From assembly GCF_013249065.1 (NCBI RefSeq), contig NZ_JABRWQ010000002.1, positions 532,560 to 596,559 on the forward strand: DNA of 64,000 nt, read 5' to 3'. The notes under the pieces were generated by a model, which did not search any database, was not told the origin of the DNA, and saw only the letters and a list, made by a program, of their open reading frames with translations. Shown piece after piece: positions 26,533 to 35,096 of this stretch (the first letter of the stretch is position 1; the number at the start of each line of letters is the position of its first letter). This DNA is from Winogradskyella litoriviva (lineage in GTDB: Bacteria > Bacteroidota > Bacteroidia > Flavobacteriales > Flavobacteriaceae). A program made the translations under genes and the position numbers.

Positions 26533-26569
26533 AAAAGTCCAACTGTAAGGGCTTTACACTTGGACTTTT
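26533..26569 (-). terminator. Terminator after the BNR-repeat secreted protein gene
   Basis: AAAAGTCCAA (26533-26542) pairs with TTGGACTTTT (26560-26569). On the minus strand a T-rich run follows. It lies 16 bases beyond the stop codon at 26586. Confidence 0.65.
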
Positions 26570-26585
26570 GCTTCATTTTTATGTT

Positions 26586-29126
26586 TTATTTTATAATAAG
26601 TTTTTTAGTTAACGCTCCTTTATTACTATTTAATTTCACAAAATAAATACCTGATTCAAAAGATGATGAATCAATTTTATAAGCGTTAGATAAATTTACA
26701 TTTTTAGAATAAAGCATCAATTTACCTAAAGAATTAAAAACTCTAACTGTAACAATATCTGAAACATTCCATTCTAAATTCACTTCATTTTTTGCCGGAT
26801 TTGGGTATAGTTTCAAATCATCTAATTCTAAATTAGTAATACTTAAAGTTTCGTCATAAAGGCTAGATCTCCACAAACCTCTTCCGTAGGTTGCTGCGTA
26901 TAGCTTACTATCCGCAGTATTAATTTCGAGCTCATTAATTCTTACATTTGGTAATCCGTTATTAAACTGAGCCCATGTATTACCCAAAGTATTATCTGTG
27001 TAATAGACACCATAATTCATCCCTAAGTACAAACCATCTTTACCATTGTTTTGCCATGTTAAGGCCTGCGCAGAAAAGCTTGGCAAATCCCAAGCAATAG
27101 ATGCAAAAGTTACACCATTATCAGTACTTACATAAACCTTACCACTATCCGTAGTAGCAATTGCAATTTTATTTGGGTCCGTAGGATGTACTGCAATGCT
27201 ATTAATTTGACCACCAACAAGGTTTAAAGTTGATGAAGACCAAGTAACTCCTCCATCTGTAGTGAACCAAAAAGCACCATTGATAGCTATATAAATTTTA
27301 TTATTATCAGTTGGAGCAATTTTTAAATGATCTATATTATTAGAAAAATTCTGAGATATCGATATCCAATTTAAACCAGCATCAGTAGACTTATAAACCT
27401 CATCAAACGCACAGTAAATAACATTTTGTACTATTGGGTCTTGTTCAAACGGCACAACCCAATTCCAAGAAGCATCTCCACCCTTGTCATCTGGTTGAGT
27501 TAATGCAGAAACTCCACTAGTCCAACTCCAATTAGTATATTTATATAACGATCCAAATTGCGTTGTCCCATAAAATATATCAGCATCATTCTTATCTACA
27601 AAACCTTCCATACCATCTCCACCAAACCAATCAATCCAATTTCCATCCGATAACAATGCCGATGATCCATTATCTTGAGAACCTCCAGTTACAACCACAG
27701 GATTTGTTTGGCTTACACCTATTTTATAAAACTGTCTTATTCCCAAACCAATTGTTAAATCTGTATAATAACCACTATTTACTACGGTAGGGTTTTCTGC
27801 TTTATATATTCCTCCATCTGTGCCTACAAAAAGTTTAGCATTAGTACCAGAACCCACAAACTCTAAAATATCTACGTCTGCATGGCAATACCCAATATTT
27901 TGATTAGTCGCACTTTCTGGTGTCCATTGTGATGTGATACTAAAATTAACACCTCCGTTTAAAGACCTCCAAGTGTTAATACCTGCAATATGAACATCAT
28001 TTACATCATTAGGATTAACCGCAATATCCATATCTCTAGGTGCTTGACCTCTATCGTCATTGCCAGAAGAATCATATCCAAAATAATTTGAAGTATGGCT
28101 CAATTTAGAAAAACTACTGCCACTATCTGTTGATTTATATAAGGCTCCAAATAATCCATCTTCAGCTTCAAGAACATAAACAGTGTTTGGGTCATTAGGA
28201 GAAACTGCTATCATTTTAGGTCCAAAAGAAAACTCATTTGGTGTAACGCCTTGTACTTTTGAAAAACTAGACCCATTATTTATGGACTTATAAAAATCGG
28301 ATCCTGTTGCATAGACTACAGTTGGGTCTCCTGGTTTAAAATCTATATCATAACCATTATTAACGCCTGCAAAATATATTGAATTCCAATTTTGACCACC
28401 ATCACTTGATTTATATATTCCACCGCCTTGCGAACTAGCGTATATAATTTGATTATCTGCTGGATGAATAAGTATTTTATTTACAGAACCTCCTCCAGGC
28501 AGATTGCTATGTAATGTCCATGTAGATCCGCTATCTGTAGATTTAAAGATTGCTCCATTTGAAGAACCCCAAAAATAATTTAAACTATTATTAGGATCAA
28601 TTGCCAGTGAATTCACATCCATATTTGCTAGATTATCGGTAAGAACCGTCCAAGTAGATCCACCATCTACACTTCGCCATACACCACCTGTTTCACTGCC
28701 AGAAATAATATGATTTAAATTGTTTTTATCAATAGAAATTGATGTAATTCTGCCAACTCCAGGATTATAACCAGAAGTAGCATTCCAATAAGTAGGTCCC
28801 ATTTCTTCCCATGTACCAACAACTGTTCTTGCTGCATAACCTTCCGTATTGATATTGGCATTGTAATTTTGTAGCTCGTTATAATAAAATTCTGAAGGTT
28901 TTAATTTCCCCATTTCATCCATAGCGCGTTCTGCAAAATACTGCCAACGTCTAAAAGGCTTATAACCTGTTCCACGTTCCCTTCCTACTGAATCGAAATG
29001 ACTTTCGGCAGTAACAACAATTTCTTCAACTGTATAATTTCCATCTGCAATAAGTTGCTTAAAATCTTGGGAGAAAATACTAGAACAAAACAAAGAACAC
29101 ACAAATAGTAAAGTATATCTTTTCAT
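26586..29126 (-). CDS. Secreted BNR/sortilin-like repeat protein with T9SS type A tail
   Basis: The 846-residue product from the ATG at 29126 (MKRYTLLFVCSLFCSSIFSQ, signal peptide) is built of many Asp-box repeats of the form STDSGSTW or SSDGGQNW. These give a beta-propeller like the Vps10/sortilin and BNR-sialidase folds. The tail (DLKLYPNPAKNEVNLEW, then YFVKLNSNKGALTKKLI) is a type A T9SS signal. A longer reading to 29216 exists, but the signal peptide and a TACATTTG box at 29159-29166 fix the start. It is probably an exported surface protein; no catalytic site is evident. Confidence 0.9.
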   Translation of the reverse strand: MKRYTLLFVCSLFCSSIFSQDFKQLIADGNYTVEEIVVTAESHFDSVGRERGTGYKPFRRWQYFAERAMDEMGKLKPSEFYYNELQNYNANINTEGYAARTVVGTWEEMGPTYWNATSGYNPGVGRITSISIDKNNLNHIISGSETGGVWRSVDGGSTWTVLTDNLANMDVNSLAIDPNNSLNYFWGSSNGAIFKSTDSGSTWTLHSNLPGGGSVNKILIHPADNQIIYASSQGGGIYKSSDGGQNWNSIYFAGVNNGYDIDFKPGDPTVVYATGSDFYKSINNGSSFSKVQGVTPNEFSFGPKMIAVSPNDPNTVYVLEAEDGLFGALYKSTDSGSSFSKLSHTSNYFGYDSSGNDDRGQAPRDMDIAVNPNDVNDVHIAGINTWRSLNGGVNFSITSQWTPESATNQNIGYCHADVDILEFVGSGTNAKLFVGTDGGIYKAENPTVVNSGYYTDLTIGLGIRQFYKIGVSQTNPVVVTGGSQDNGSSALLSDGNWIDWFGGDGMEGFVDKNDADIFYGTTQFGSLYKYTNWSWTSGVSALTQPDDKGGDASWNWVVPFEQDPIVQNVIYCAFDEVYKSTDAGLNWISISQNFSNNIDHLKIAPTDNNKIYIAINGAFWFTTDGGVTWSSSTLNLVGGQINSIAVHPTDPNKIAIATTDSGKVYVSTDNGVTFASIAWDLPSFSAQALTWQNNGKDGLYLGMNYGVYYTDNTLGNTWAQFNNGLPNVRINELEINTADSKLYAATYGRGLWRSSLYDETLSITNLELDDLKLYPNPAKNEVNLEWNVSDIVTVRVFNSLGKLMLYSKNVNLSNAYKIDSSSFESGIYFVKLNSNKGALTKKLIIK

Positions 29127-29158
29127 AAAAATTTCCTTTTTAGAGCAATGATTTTTCC

Positions 29159-29166
29159 CAAATGTA
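29159..29166 (-). promoter_or_regulatory. -7 box of the BNR-repeat gene
   Basis: The minus strand reads TACATTTG, 32 bases before the ATG at 29126. It overlaps an upstream ATG of the divergent symporter gene and argues against that ATG as a start. Confidence 0.6.
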
Positions 29167-29206
29167 CTACTTTTCAAAAATAATTTACGAGATTGAAGCC
29201 AATTAT

Positions 29207-30652
29207 ATGACACCAACTTCTATACTATTTCTCATTGCAAGTTACTTTGTATTGCTTGTTTTAATTTCTTATTTCACCGGAAAAGAAGATTCTAATGCTG
29301 CTTTTTTTAAAGCAAATAAATCTGCTCCTTGGTATTTGGTAGCGTTTGGGATGATTGGCGCTTCGTTATCTGGTGTTACTTTTATCTCGGTTCCTGGAGC
29401 TGTAGAAGCCAAACAATTTGGATATCTTCAGGTTGTTTTTGGTTACTTTTTTGGATACCTCATAATAGCCTATGTTTTACTACCGCTTTATTACAGACTA
29501 AATCTCACGTCTATTTACACGTATTTAAAAGACCGTTTTGGTATTATAAGTTATAAAACGGGTTCGGTAGCTTTTCTAATTTCTCGTACAATTGGCGCTG
29601 CCTTTAGATTATTTTTGGTAGCTAAAGTTTTACAGCTTTTAGTTTTTGACCTTTTTGATATTCCTTTTGCTATAACTGTAATAATTACTATTGCTTTAAT
29701 TTGGCTCTACACCTTTAAAGGCGGAATAAAAACAATTATATTTACTGATACGCTTCAGACATTATTTATGTTGATATCTGTAGTGGTTGCCATAATCTTC
29801 TTAGCTTCTGCCTTAGATTTAAATAGCGTTTCTGATATTATCACATACACTAAAGATAGTAACCTTAGCAAGGTGTTCTTTTTTGAAGACGGAAACAATT
29901 CTCAGTATTTTTGGAAGAGCTTTTTATCTGGCATTTTTATTACCATCACCATGACTGGCTTAGATCAAGATATGATGCAAAAAAACCTAACTTGTCGTAA
30001 TCTAAAGGATGCTCAAAAAAACATGGTAACTTTTAGTGTAGTTCTTATTTTTGTGAACATTCTGTTTTTAGTGCTTGGTTTAATGCTTACGCAATACGCA
30101 GAAAAACATGGTATTTCAGCATCTAAAGATGATTTATTTCCAACAATAGCTATGCTTCCTGAAATAGGAATTGTAACCTCAGCATTTTTCTTATTAGGTT
30201 TAATAGCTGCTGCTTACTCTAGTGCAGATTCTGCTTTAACATCCTTAACAACATCGTTTTGTTTCGACATTCTAGATATTGAAAACAAACCAGAAACCCA
30301 AAGAAAACATCTAAGAAAACGCGTTCATATTGGCTTTAGTCTCTTACTAGTTATCGTTATTGTATTATTCGATTTAATCTTTAAGGATGTTTCTGTAATT
30401 TGGGAACTATTTAAAGCTGCAGGTTATACTTATGGACCTTTACTAGGTTTATTTGCATTTGGACTTATCACCAAGTCGCAAATAAAAGATAAACTTGTTT
30501 GGCTTGTTGCCATTGCAGCGCCTCTACTATCATACATTTTAAATATATACTCAAAAGAACTTTTTAATGGCTATGAAATTGGCTTCGAAATCCTAATTAT
30601 TAATGGTCTCTTTATGTTTTTAGGATTATTGCTAATTAAAAAGAAGTCTTAA
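29207..30652 (+). CDS. Sodium:solute symporter (SSS family)
   Basis: About 481 residues from ATG 29207, with some 12-13 transmembrane helices. Typical SSS signatures include GASLSGVTFISVPGA in TM2, FRLFLVAKVL, and AAYSSADSALTSLTTSF in TM8 where sodium-binding serines and threonines sit. The substrate is not predictable. Its frame extends to 29162, but I take the internal start, MTPTSILFLIASYF, because the longer one has no promoter space. The stop overlaps the convergent CoA-binding gene by four bases. Confidence 0.9.
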   Translation: MTPTSILFLIASYFVLLVLISYFTGKEDSNAAFFKANKSAPWYLVAFGMIGASLSGVTFISVPGAVEAKQFGYLQVVFGYFFGYLIIAYVLLPLYYRLNLTSIYTYLKDRFGIISYKTGSVAFLISRTIGAAFRLFLVAKVLQLLVFDLFDIPFAITVIITIALIWLYTFKGGIKTIIFTDTLQTLFMLISVVVAIIFLASALDLNSVSDIITYTKDSNLSKVFFFEDGNNSQYFWKSFLSGIFITITMTGLDQDMMQKNLTCRNLKDAQKNMVTFSVVLIFVNILFLVLGLMLTQYAEKHGISASKDDLFPTIAMLPEIGIVTSAFFLLGLIAAAYSSADSALTSLTTSFCFDILDIENKPETQRKHLRKRVHIGFSLLLVIVIVLFDLIFKDVSVIWELFKAAGYTYGPLLGLFAFGLITKSQIKDKLVWLVAIAAPLLSYILNIYSKELFNGYEIGFEILIINGLFMFLGLLLIKKKS

Positions 30653-31011
30653 TATTGGTTTGTAGCCAAAAGCACTAAAGTACAAGCGGCTTCAAATTCA
30701 ATATTATTTTGTTCTAACAATTTATAAAACTCAGGGTTTTCGGTTCCTGGATTAAAAATAACACGCTTTGGTTTCAGGCTAATAATGTAGTTATAATACT
30801 CTTCTTGGCGTTGCGGATTTAAATATAAAGTAACTGTATTTATAGCATCATAATTTATTAATTCCGTATCAATTGTTACATCATCTACTTTACCAGGTTT
30901 TAATCCAAAAGCTACTACAGTGTGATTATAATTTCTAAGTCTATTAATTGCAATATTAGAGTAGCGTTCCGTTTTTAAGGAAGCGCCAATGACTAGTGTT
31001 TTTTTATCCAT
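30649..31011 (-). CDS. CoA-binding domain protein
   Basis: A 120-residue single-domain protein with a Rossmann-like CoA-binding fold (LVIGASLKTERYSNIAINRL near the N-terminus, then RVIFNPGTEN). Proteins of this kind (the YccU group) resemble the nucleotide-binding half of succinyl-CoA synthetase but are not joined to the catalytic half. The function is unknown. It is convergent with the symporter and lies in front of the TonB receptor with no shared operon. Confidence 0.85.
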   Translation of the reverse strand: MDKKTLVIGASLKTERYSNIAINRLRNYNHTVVAFGLKPGKVDDVTIDTELINYDAINTVTLYLNPQRQEEYYNYIISLKPKRVIFNPGTENPEFYKLLEQNNIEFEAACTLVLLATNQY

Positions 31012-31116
31012 AATGTTAAAAAGGTGTTAACATATAATTATTACGTAACATGTGGTAAAATTAGTCGTCTATACTTTAATATACTTTCAAATCAATCAAA
31101 AATAATCAATCAAACA

Positions 31117-33561
31117 ATGAAATCAATCACACTATTCTGTGCGCTATTATTTTCCCTAGTGTTAATAGCCCAACCCAATTCTAACAAAGATATTAAAAAC
31201 GGTTCTGTATCTGGACGCGTTTTAGATGCCCAATTAAATGAACCTCTACCATACGTAAATATTGTAATTACTGATATTGCAAAAAAAGTTATAACAGGTG
31301 GCATTACTAATGATGATGGTACTTTTGAAATTAAAAATATACCTGAAGGCTCAATTACAGTATCTATTCAATTCGTAGGTTTTAAAACCATTGACAAAAA
31401 TGTAACATTAGGTAAAGGAAACTATAAAGTAAACCTAGGAGACATAAAACTAGAAGAAGAATCTACCAGCTTAGATGAAGTTAATATTGTTGCAGATGTT
31501 TCTACCATACAACAAAAAGTAGACCGTAAAGTCATTACTATTGGTAAAGATTTACAAACAGCAGGAGCTACTGCAAGTGAACTAATGAACAATTTACCGT
31601 CAGTAAGTATAGACCAACAAACCGGATCCGTTAGTTTACGAGGCAACCAAAATGTAAGAGTTATGGTAGATGGAAAATTATCTAATATTCCTGCTGAGCA
31701 ATTACTAAAACAAATTCCTTCAAACTCAATTAAAAGTATAGAATTAATAACAAACCCTTCTGCTAAATATAATCCTGAAGGCATGAGTGGTATTATTAAT
31801 ATTATACTTCATAAAAACACAAAAATCGGTTTTAACGGAAATATCACTGTGGGCTTAGCTCATGATATTGAAGCTAAATTCAACAGTTCTATCGATGCGA
31901 ATTATCGAAATGGAAAAGTAAACGTTTACGGTTCTTACGGCAATAACATTAGAAGAAATGCTAACTACGGTTATATCTTTAGAACTGAGCAAGAGGTAAA
32001 ACAAAATTTCGATATTCTAAATGATAACAAGTCTCACTTATTTAAAATAGGACTAGATTATTACTTAAATGACAAAAACACTATTTCCGTTTTTACTAAC
32101 CAAAACATCTTTAACGGTGAAACTGATGTTAACTCAAGCATTGCCTATTTATTTAATGATGCTCTAGACGAATCACAATATTTATCTGGATTAAACGAAA
32201 ACGATTCGCAACAATATAACTTTAATTATACGCACGATTTTACTAAAGAAGGTCATAACATAGAATTAGAAGTTGACCATAATATATATGAAGGATTTGC
32301 AGATAATAGCAATATATTTTTTAGCTCTCAACGACCAAATTTTATTGAAGACACAGATACAGATAGAAATAGAACAACATTTAATTTAGATTATGTAAAT
32401 CCATTATCTGAGTCTGTAAAATTAGAATTGGGCTTACAAGCGCGTCTTTTTGATACCAATATTTTTTACCAATCTGATGCTAGAGAACAAAATGAAAACG
32501 AAGAATATATACCAACAACTACAAATTTTAATTATACCAGAAACATATATTCTGCCTATGCAACGTATGGTAAAAAACTAGAAAAATGGAGTTATCAAGT
32601 AGGTATTAGAGCAGAAACAGTAAATGTAGATTCTGATGCTTATAAAATAGATTTAGATTCTAATGAAGAATTTAATATTCCTTTTGAAAATGATTATTTT
32701 GAATTGTATCCTTCTGCATTTGTAACCTATTCGCCTTCAGAAAAAAACTCGTATCAATTTAGCTATAGTAGAAGAATTGACCGACCAGGAATTGGACAAG
32801 TAAACCCATTACCTAACTGGAGCACGCCTTTAATTTCAGAATTTGGAAATCAAGAATTGCGTCCGCAGTTTACTAATTCCGTTGAAACAAATTACACAAG
32901 ACAACTCGAAAAAGGAAGCATTACTGCTGGTGTTTTTTACAGAATTATTGAAGACGAAATTCAGCAAGCCATTTTAATAGATAGAACAGATACAAATCGT
33001 TTAATTTTTACCAATTTAAATTTTGACAATACCTCTGCTTATGGTATTGAATTATCTTCTAATTACAGACCAACAAAATGGTGGAGCATTAATGCTAGTT
33101 TTGATTTGTATGCTCAAACACAAAAAAGTTTAGCAGAATCTTTTGATACAAATGATGAAATTGTTTTAAACACAGTAGAAGTAGACAATATCGCATGGAG
33201 TGCTAGAGCTTTTAACAATTTTAAAGTAAGTAAAAGTCTTAGTTTTTCGGCATTTGGAATGTACCGTTCAAAAAACAAAAACATTCAATTTGAAATGAAA
33301 GATATGCTAATGGTTAACCTTGGTATGCGTTATAACTTTATGGAAGGTAGAGCAAACTTTAGCTTAAGCTATAATGATATTTTTGATACCATGTATGCTG
33401 AGTTTGATGGCGAAAGACCATATGCTCAACAAGGCCAATTTAACTGGGAAAGCCAACAAATAACTACAAGCTTATCTTATCGCTTTGGAGGTGGAAAATA
33501 TAGAGCTAAATCTCGTAAACAACGAGATAATGATGTAAAACAAGATGGTGGTATGTTTTAA
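31117..33561 (+). CDS. TonB-dependent outer-membrane receptor with carboxypeptidase-regulatory domain
   Basis: The 814-residue protein from the ATG at 31117 starts with a signal peptide (MKSITLFCALLFSLVLIAQ). Residues 25-110 form the carboxypeptidase-D regulatory-like domain (GRVLDAQLNEPLPYVNIVI). A plug domain follows (LMNNLPSVSIDQQTGSVSLR and GMSGIINIIL), then a 22-strand-type barrel ending RFGGGKYRAKSRK. It belongs to the OMP_b-brl_3 group. The substrate is unknown; no SusD partner adjoins, so it is unlikely to be a polysaccharide system. Frames to 31024 are rejected as lacking a signal peptide. Confidence 0.9.
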   Translation: MKSITLFCALLFSLVLIAQPNSNKDIKNGSVSGRVLDAQLNEPLPYVNIVITDIAKKVITGGITNDDGTFEIKNIPEGSITVSIQFVGFKTIDKNVTLGKGNYKVNLGDIKLEEESTSLDEVNIVADVSTIQQKVDRKVITIGKDLQTAGATASELMNNLPSVSIDQQTGSVSLRGNQNVRVMVDGKLSNIPAEQLLKQIPSNSIKSIELITNPSAKYNPEGMSGIINIILHKNTKIGFNGNITVGLAHDIEAKFNSSIDANYRNGKVNVYGSYGNNIRRNANYGYIFRTEQEVKQNFDILNDNKSHLFKIGLDYYLNDKNTISVFTNQNIFNGETDVNSSIAYLFNDALDESQYLSGLNENDSQQYNFNYTHDFTKEGHNIELEVDHNIYEGFADNSNIFFSSQRPNFIEDTDTDRNRTTFNLDYVNPLSESVKLELGLQARLFDTNIFYQSDAREQNENEEYIPTTTNFNYTRNIYSAYATYGKKLEKWSYQVGIRAETVNVDSDAYKIDLDSNEEFNIPFENDYFELYPSAFVTYSPSEKNSYQFSYSRRIDRPGIGQVNPLPNWSTPLISEFGNQELRPQFTNSVETNYTRQLEKGSITAGVFYRIIEDEIQQAILIDRTDTNRLIFTNLNFDNTSAYGIELSSNYRPTKWWSINASFDLYAQTQKSLAESFDTNDEIVLNTVEVDNIAWSARAFNNFKVSKSLSFSAFGMYRSKNKNIQFEMKDMLMVNLGMRYNFMEGRANFSLSYNDIFDTMYAEFDGERPYAQQGQFNWESQQITTSLSYRFGGGKYRAKSRKQRDNDVKQDGGMF

Positions 33562-33624
33562 ATAATATTCAATAGTCTACATAAATAGTTGATGGTTAGT
33601 GTTAGTGTATAGCTATTGAATAAG

Positions 33625-33652
33625 AAAACCCGAAACGCAAGTTTCGGGTTTT
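33625..33652 (+). terminator. Terminator after the TonB receptor gene
   Basis: AAAACCCGAAAC pairs with GTTTCGGGTTTT across a GCAA tetraloop, followed by Ts. Confidence 0.85.
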
Positions 33653-33787
33653 TGTTAAATACGCGTTAAATATACTATGTCATGAAATAAAATTGAAATT
33701 TCGGCGTCTATATAGTAGTAGGTTTTAATCATAGTATTATAAATTTTGGGAATTTATATATGATTAGTTAAATTTGGTTAATAGTTG

Positions 33788-33820
33788 AAAAGCCCAAACA
33801 AAATATCTGTTTGGGCTTTT
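33788..33820. terminator. Second terminator, probably shared by the convergent genes
   Basis: AAAAGCCCAAACA (33788-33800) pairs with TGTTTGGGCTTTT (33808-33820). The T-run is longer on the plus strand (nine Ts). fabH ends at 33883 on the other strand, so the hairpin may serve both directions. Confidence 0.7.
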
Positions 33821-33882
33821 TTTTATTAATAACTATATAATACTTTTAATAATAGTAAATTCACTTTATACAAAAATTTGCC

Positions 33883-34887
33883 TTACCACTTCATAATAAC
33901 ACTTCCCCAAGTAAAACCGCTACCAAAAGCAGCTAGTACAACGGTATTGCCATCTTTTATTTTACCTTCTTCCCAAGCTTCAGTTAAAGCAATAACAACA
34001 GATGCCGCTGTAGTGTTACCATATTTTTGAATATTATTAAAAATCTGGTCGTCTCTTAGACTAAATTTCTTCTGAATAAACTGTGCTATTCTCAAATTAG
34101 CTTGATGCGGAATTAACATATCAATGTCCTCGCGTTTCAAACTGTTTTTATTTAATCCTTCCATTATGACTTCGCTAAAACGAACCACCGCATTTTTAAA
34201 TACAAAAGTGCCATCCATATATGGAAAATAAGACAAGTCTTCCTCACCAGCTTCAATAATTTCTGGAACCCAATGCGATATACTTGGCGAAGCTACTATG
34301 AGCTTATCAGCATATTTACCTTCACTATGTAAATGTGTAGACAATATTCCTTTAGAGGTATCTTCTTCTCTACTTAAAACTGCTGCTCCTGCTCCATCTC
34401 CAAATATTACAGAAACACCTCGTCCTCTAGTTGTTTTATCCAATCCGTTGCTATGGTATTCTGCACCAATAACCAAAATGTTTTTATACATCCCAGTTTT
34501 TATAAATTGATCCGCAACAGAAATAGCGTAAATAAAACCAGAACATTGATTACGCACATCTAGTGCACCAATAGTTGGCATATCTAACATATCTTGAATT
34601 TGCACACCACAGCCAGGGAAATAGTAATCTGGACTCAAAGTAGCAAACACAATAAAATCAATATCATCTTTGCTTAAACCAGAACGTTCAATTGCAATTC
34701 TGGCAGCTTTTGCTCCCATTACTGCAGATGTATCTTCACTGCCTTCTTTTATCCAGCGACGTTCTTTAATACCTGTACGCTCTTGTATCCATTCGTCATT
34801 AGTATCCATCATTTTAGATAGATCGTCGTTAGTAACAATGTTTTCAGGAACATACTTCCCTAAACCAATTATTTTAGAATTATACAT
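33883..34887 (-). CDS. fabH: 3-oxoacyl-ACP synthase III (KAS III)
   Basis: About 334 residues from ATG 34887 (MYNSKIIGLGKYVPENIV). The catalytic triad of KAS III is visible: Cys115 in NQCSGF, His in PHQANLRIAQ and Asn in YGNTTAAS. The enzyme starts fatty-acid synthesis by condensing acetyl-CoA with malonyl-ACP. Bacteroidota often have more than one FabH; the sequence alone cannot tell which initiating acyl-CoA this one prefers. An ATG 39 bases upstream adds residues that do not fit the family, so I take the later one. Confidence 0.92.
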   Translation of the reverse strand: MYNSKIIGLGKYVPENIVTNDDLSKMMDTNDEWIQERTGIKERRWIKEGSEDTSAVMGAKAARIAIERSGLSKDDIDFIVFATLSPDYYFPGCGVQIQDMLDMPTIGALDVRNQCSGFIYAISVADQFIKTGMYKNILVIGAEYHSNGLDKTTRGRGVSVIFGDGAGAAVLSREEDTSKGILSTHLHSEGKYADKLIVASPSISHWVPEIIEAGEEDLSYFPYMDGTFVFKNAVVRFSEVIMEGLNKNSLKREDIDMLIPHQANLRIAQFIQKKFSLRDDQIFNNIQKYGNTTAASVVIALTEAWEEGKIKDGNTVVLAAFGSGFTWGSVIMKW

Positions 34888-35058
34888 ATTTAAAGGGGAA
34901 AAATTGTGAATAACAAAAATAATCAATTAAATACTAATTGGTTTTAAACAAATTTGTATTTATTATGCAAGCATAATATTTGTGTCAGTTTGTCACCTTT
35001 TAACTCTTGGTATTTTATTTGACAAGAAGTAAAGTGTAATTAAAATAATAATTAATCA

Positions 35059-35082
35059 GGTTCTTGCCTTTGCAAGAATGAC
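35059..35082. repeat. REP-like palindrome in front of htpG
   Basis: On the minus strand GTCATTCTTGCAAAGGCAAG... forms TTCTTGC / GCAAGAA with a four-base loop. It is a variant of the repeat at 43663-43739, with base changes that preserve pairing (TTGC/GCAA for CTGC/GCAG). It ends 14 bases before the htpG ATG. Confidence 0.6.
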
Positions 35083-35096
35083 AAAAACTACATAAA

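Larger units (their letters stand above)
33562..33882. other. Intergenic region with three hairpins between the TonB receptor and fabH
   Basis: No gene is seen. A terminator lies at 33625-33652, a weak AT-rich hairpin at 33738-33758 (TATAAATT / AATTTATA), and a second terminator at 33788-33820. A TAAATTTG box (33769-33776) sits just before the last stem but has only some 40 bases to transcribe, so it is probably chance. Confidence 0.5.

Noticed and set aside
29162..29206. Longer N-terminus of the symporter from ATG 29162
   Set aside because: It overlaps the -7 box (29159-29166) of the divergent gene and adds residues not typical of an SSS N-terminus.
31024..31116. Longer TonB-receptor N-terminus
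   Set aside because: Only the ATG at 31117 is followed directly by a signal peptide.
33769..33776. Plus-strand TAAATTTG box as promoter of a small RNA
   Set aside because: The transcript would end about 40 bases later in the terminator at 33788-33820.
34888..34926. Longer FabH N-terminus from ATG 34926
   Set aside because: The added residues do not fit the KAS III family; MYNSKIIGLG at 34887 does.
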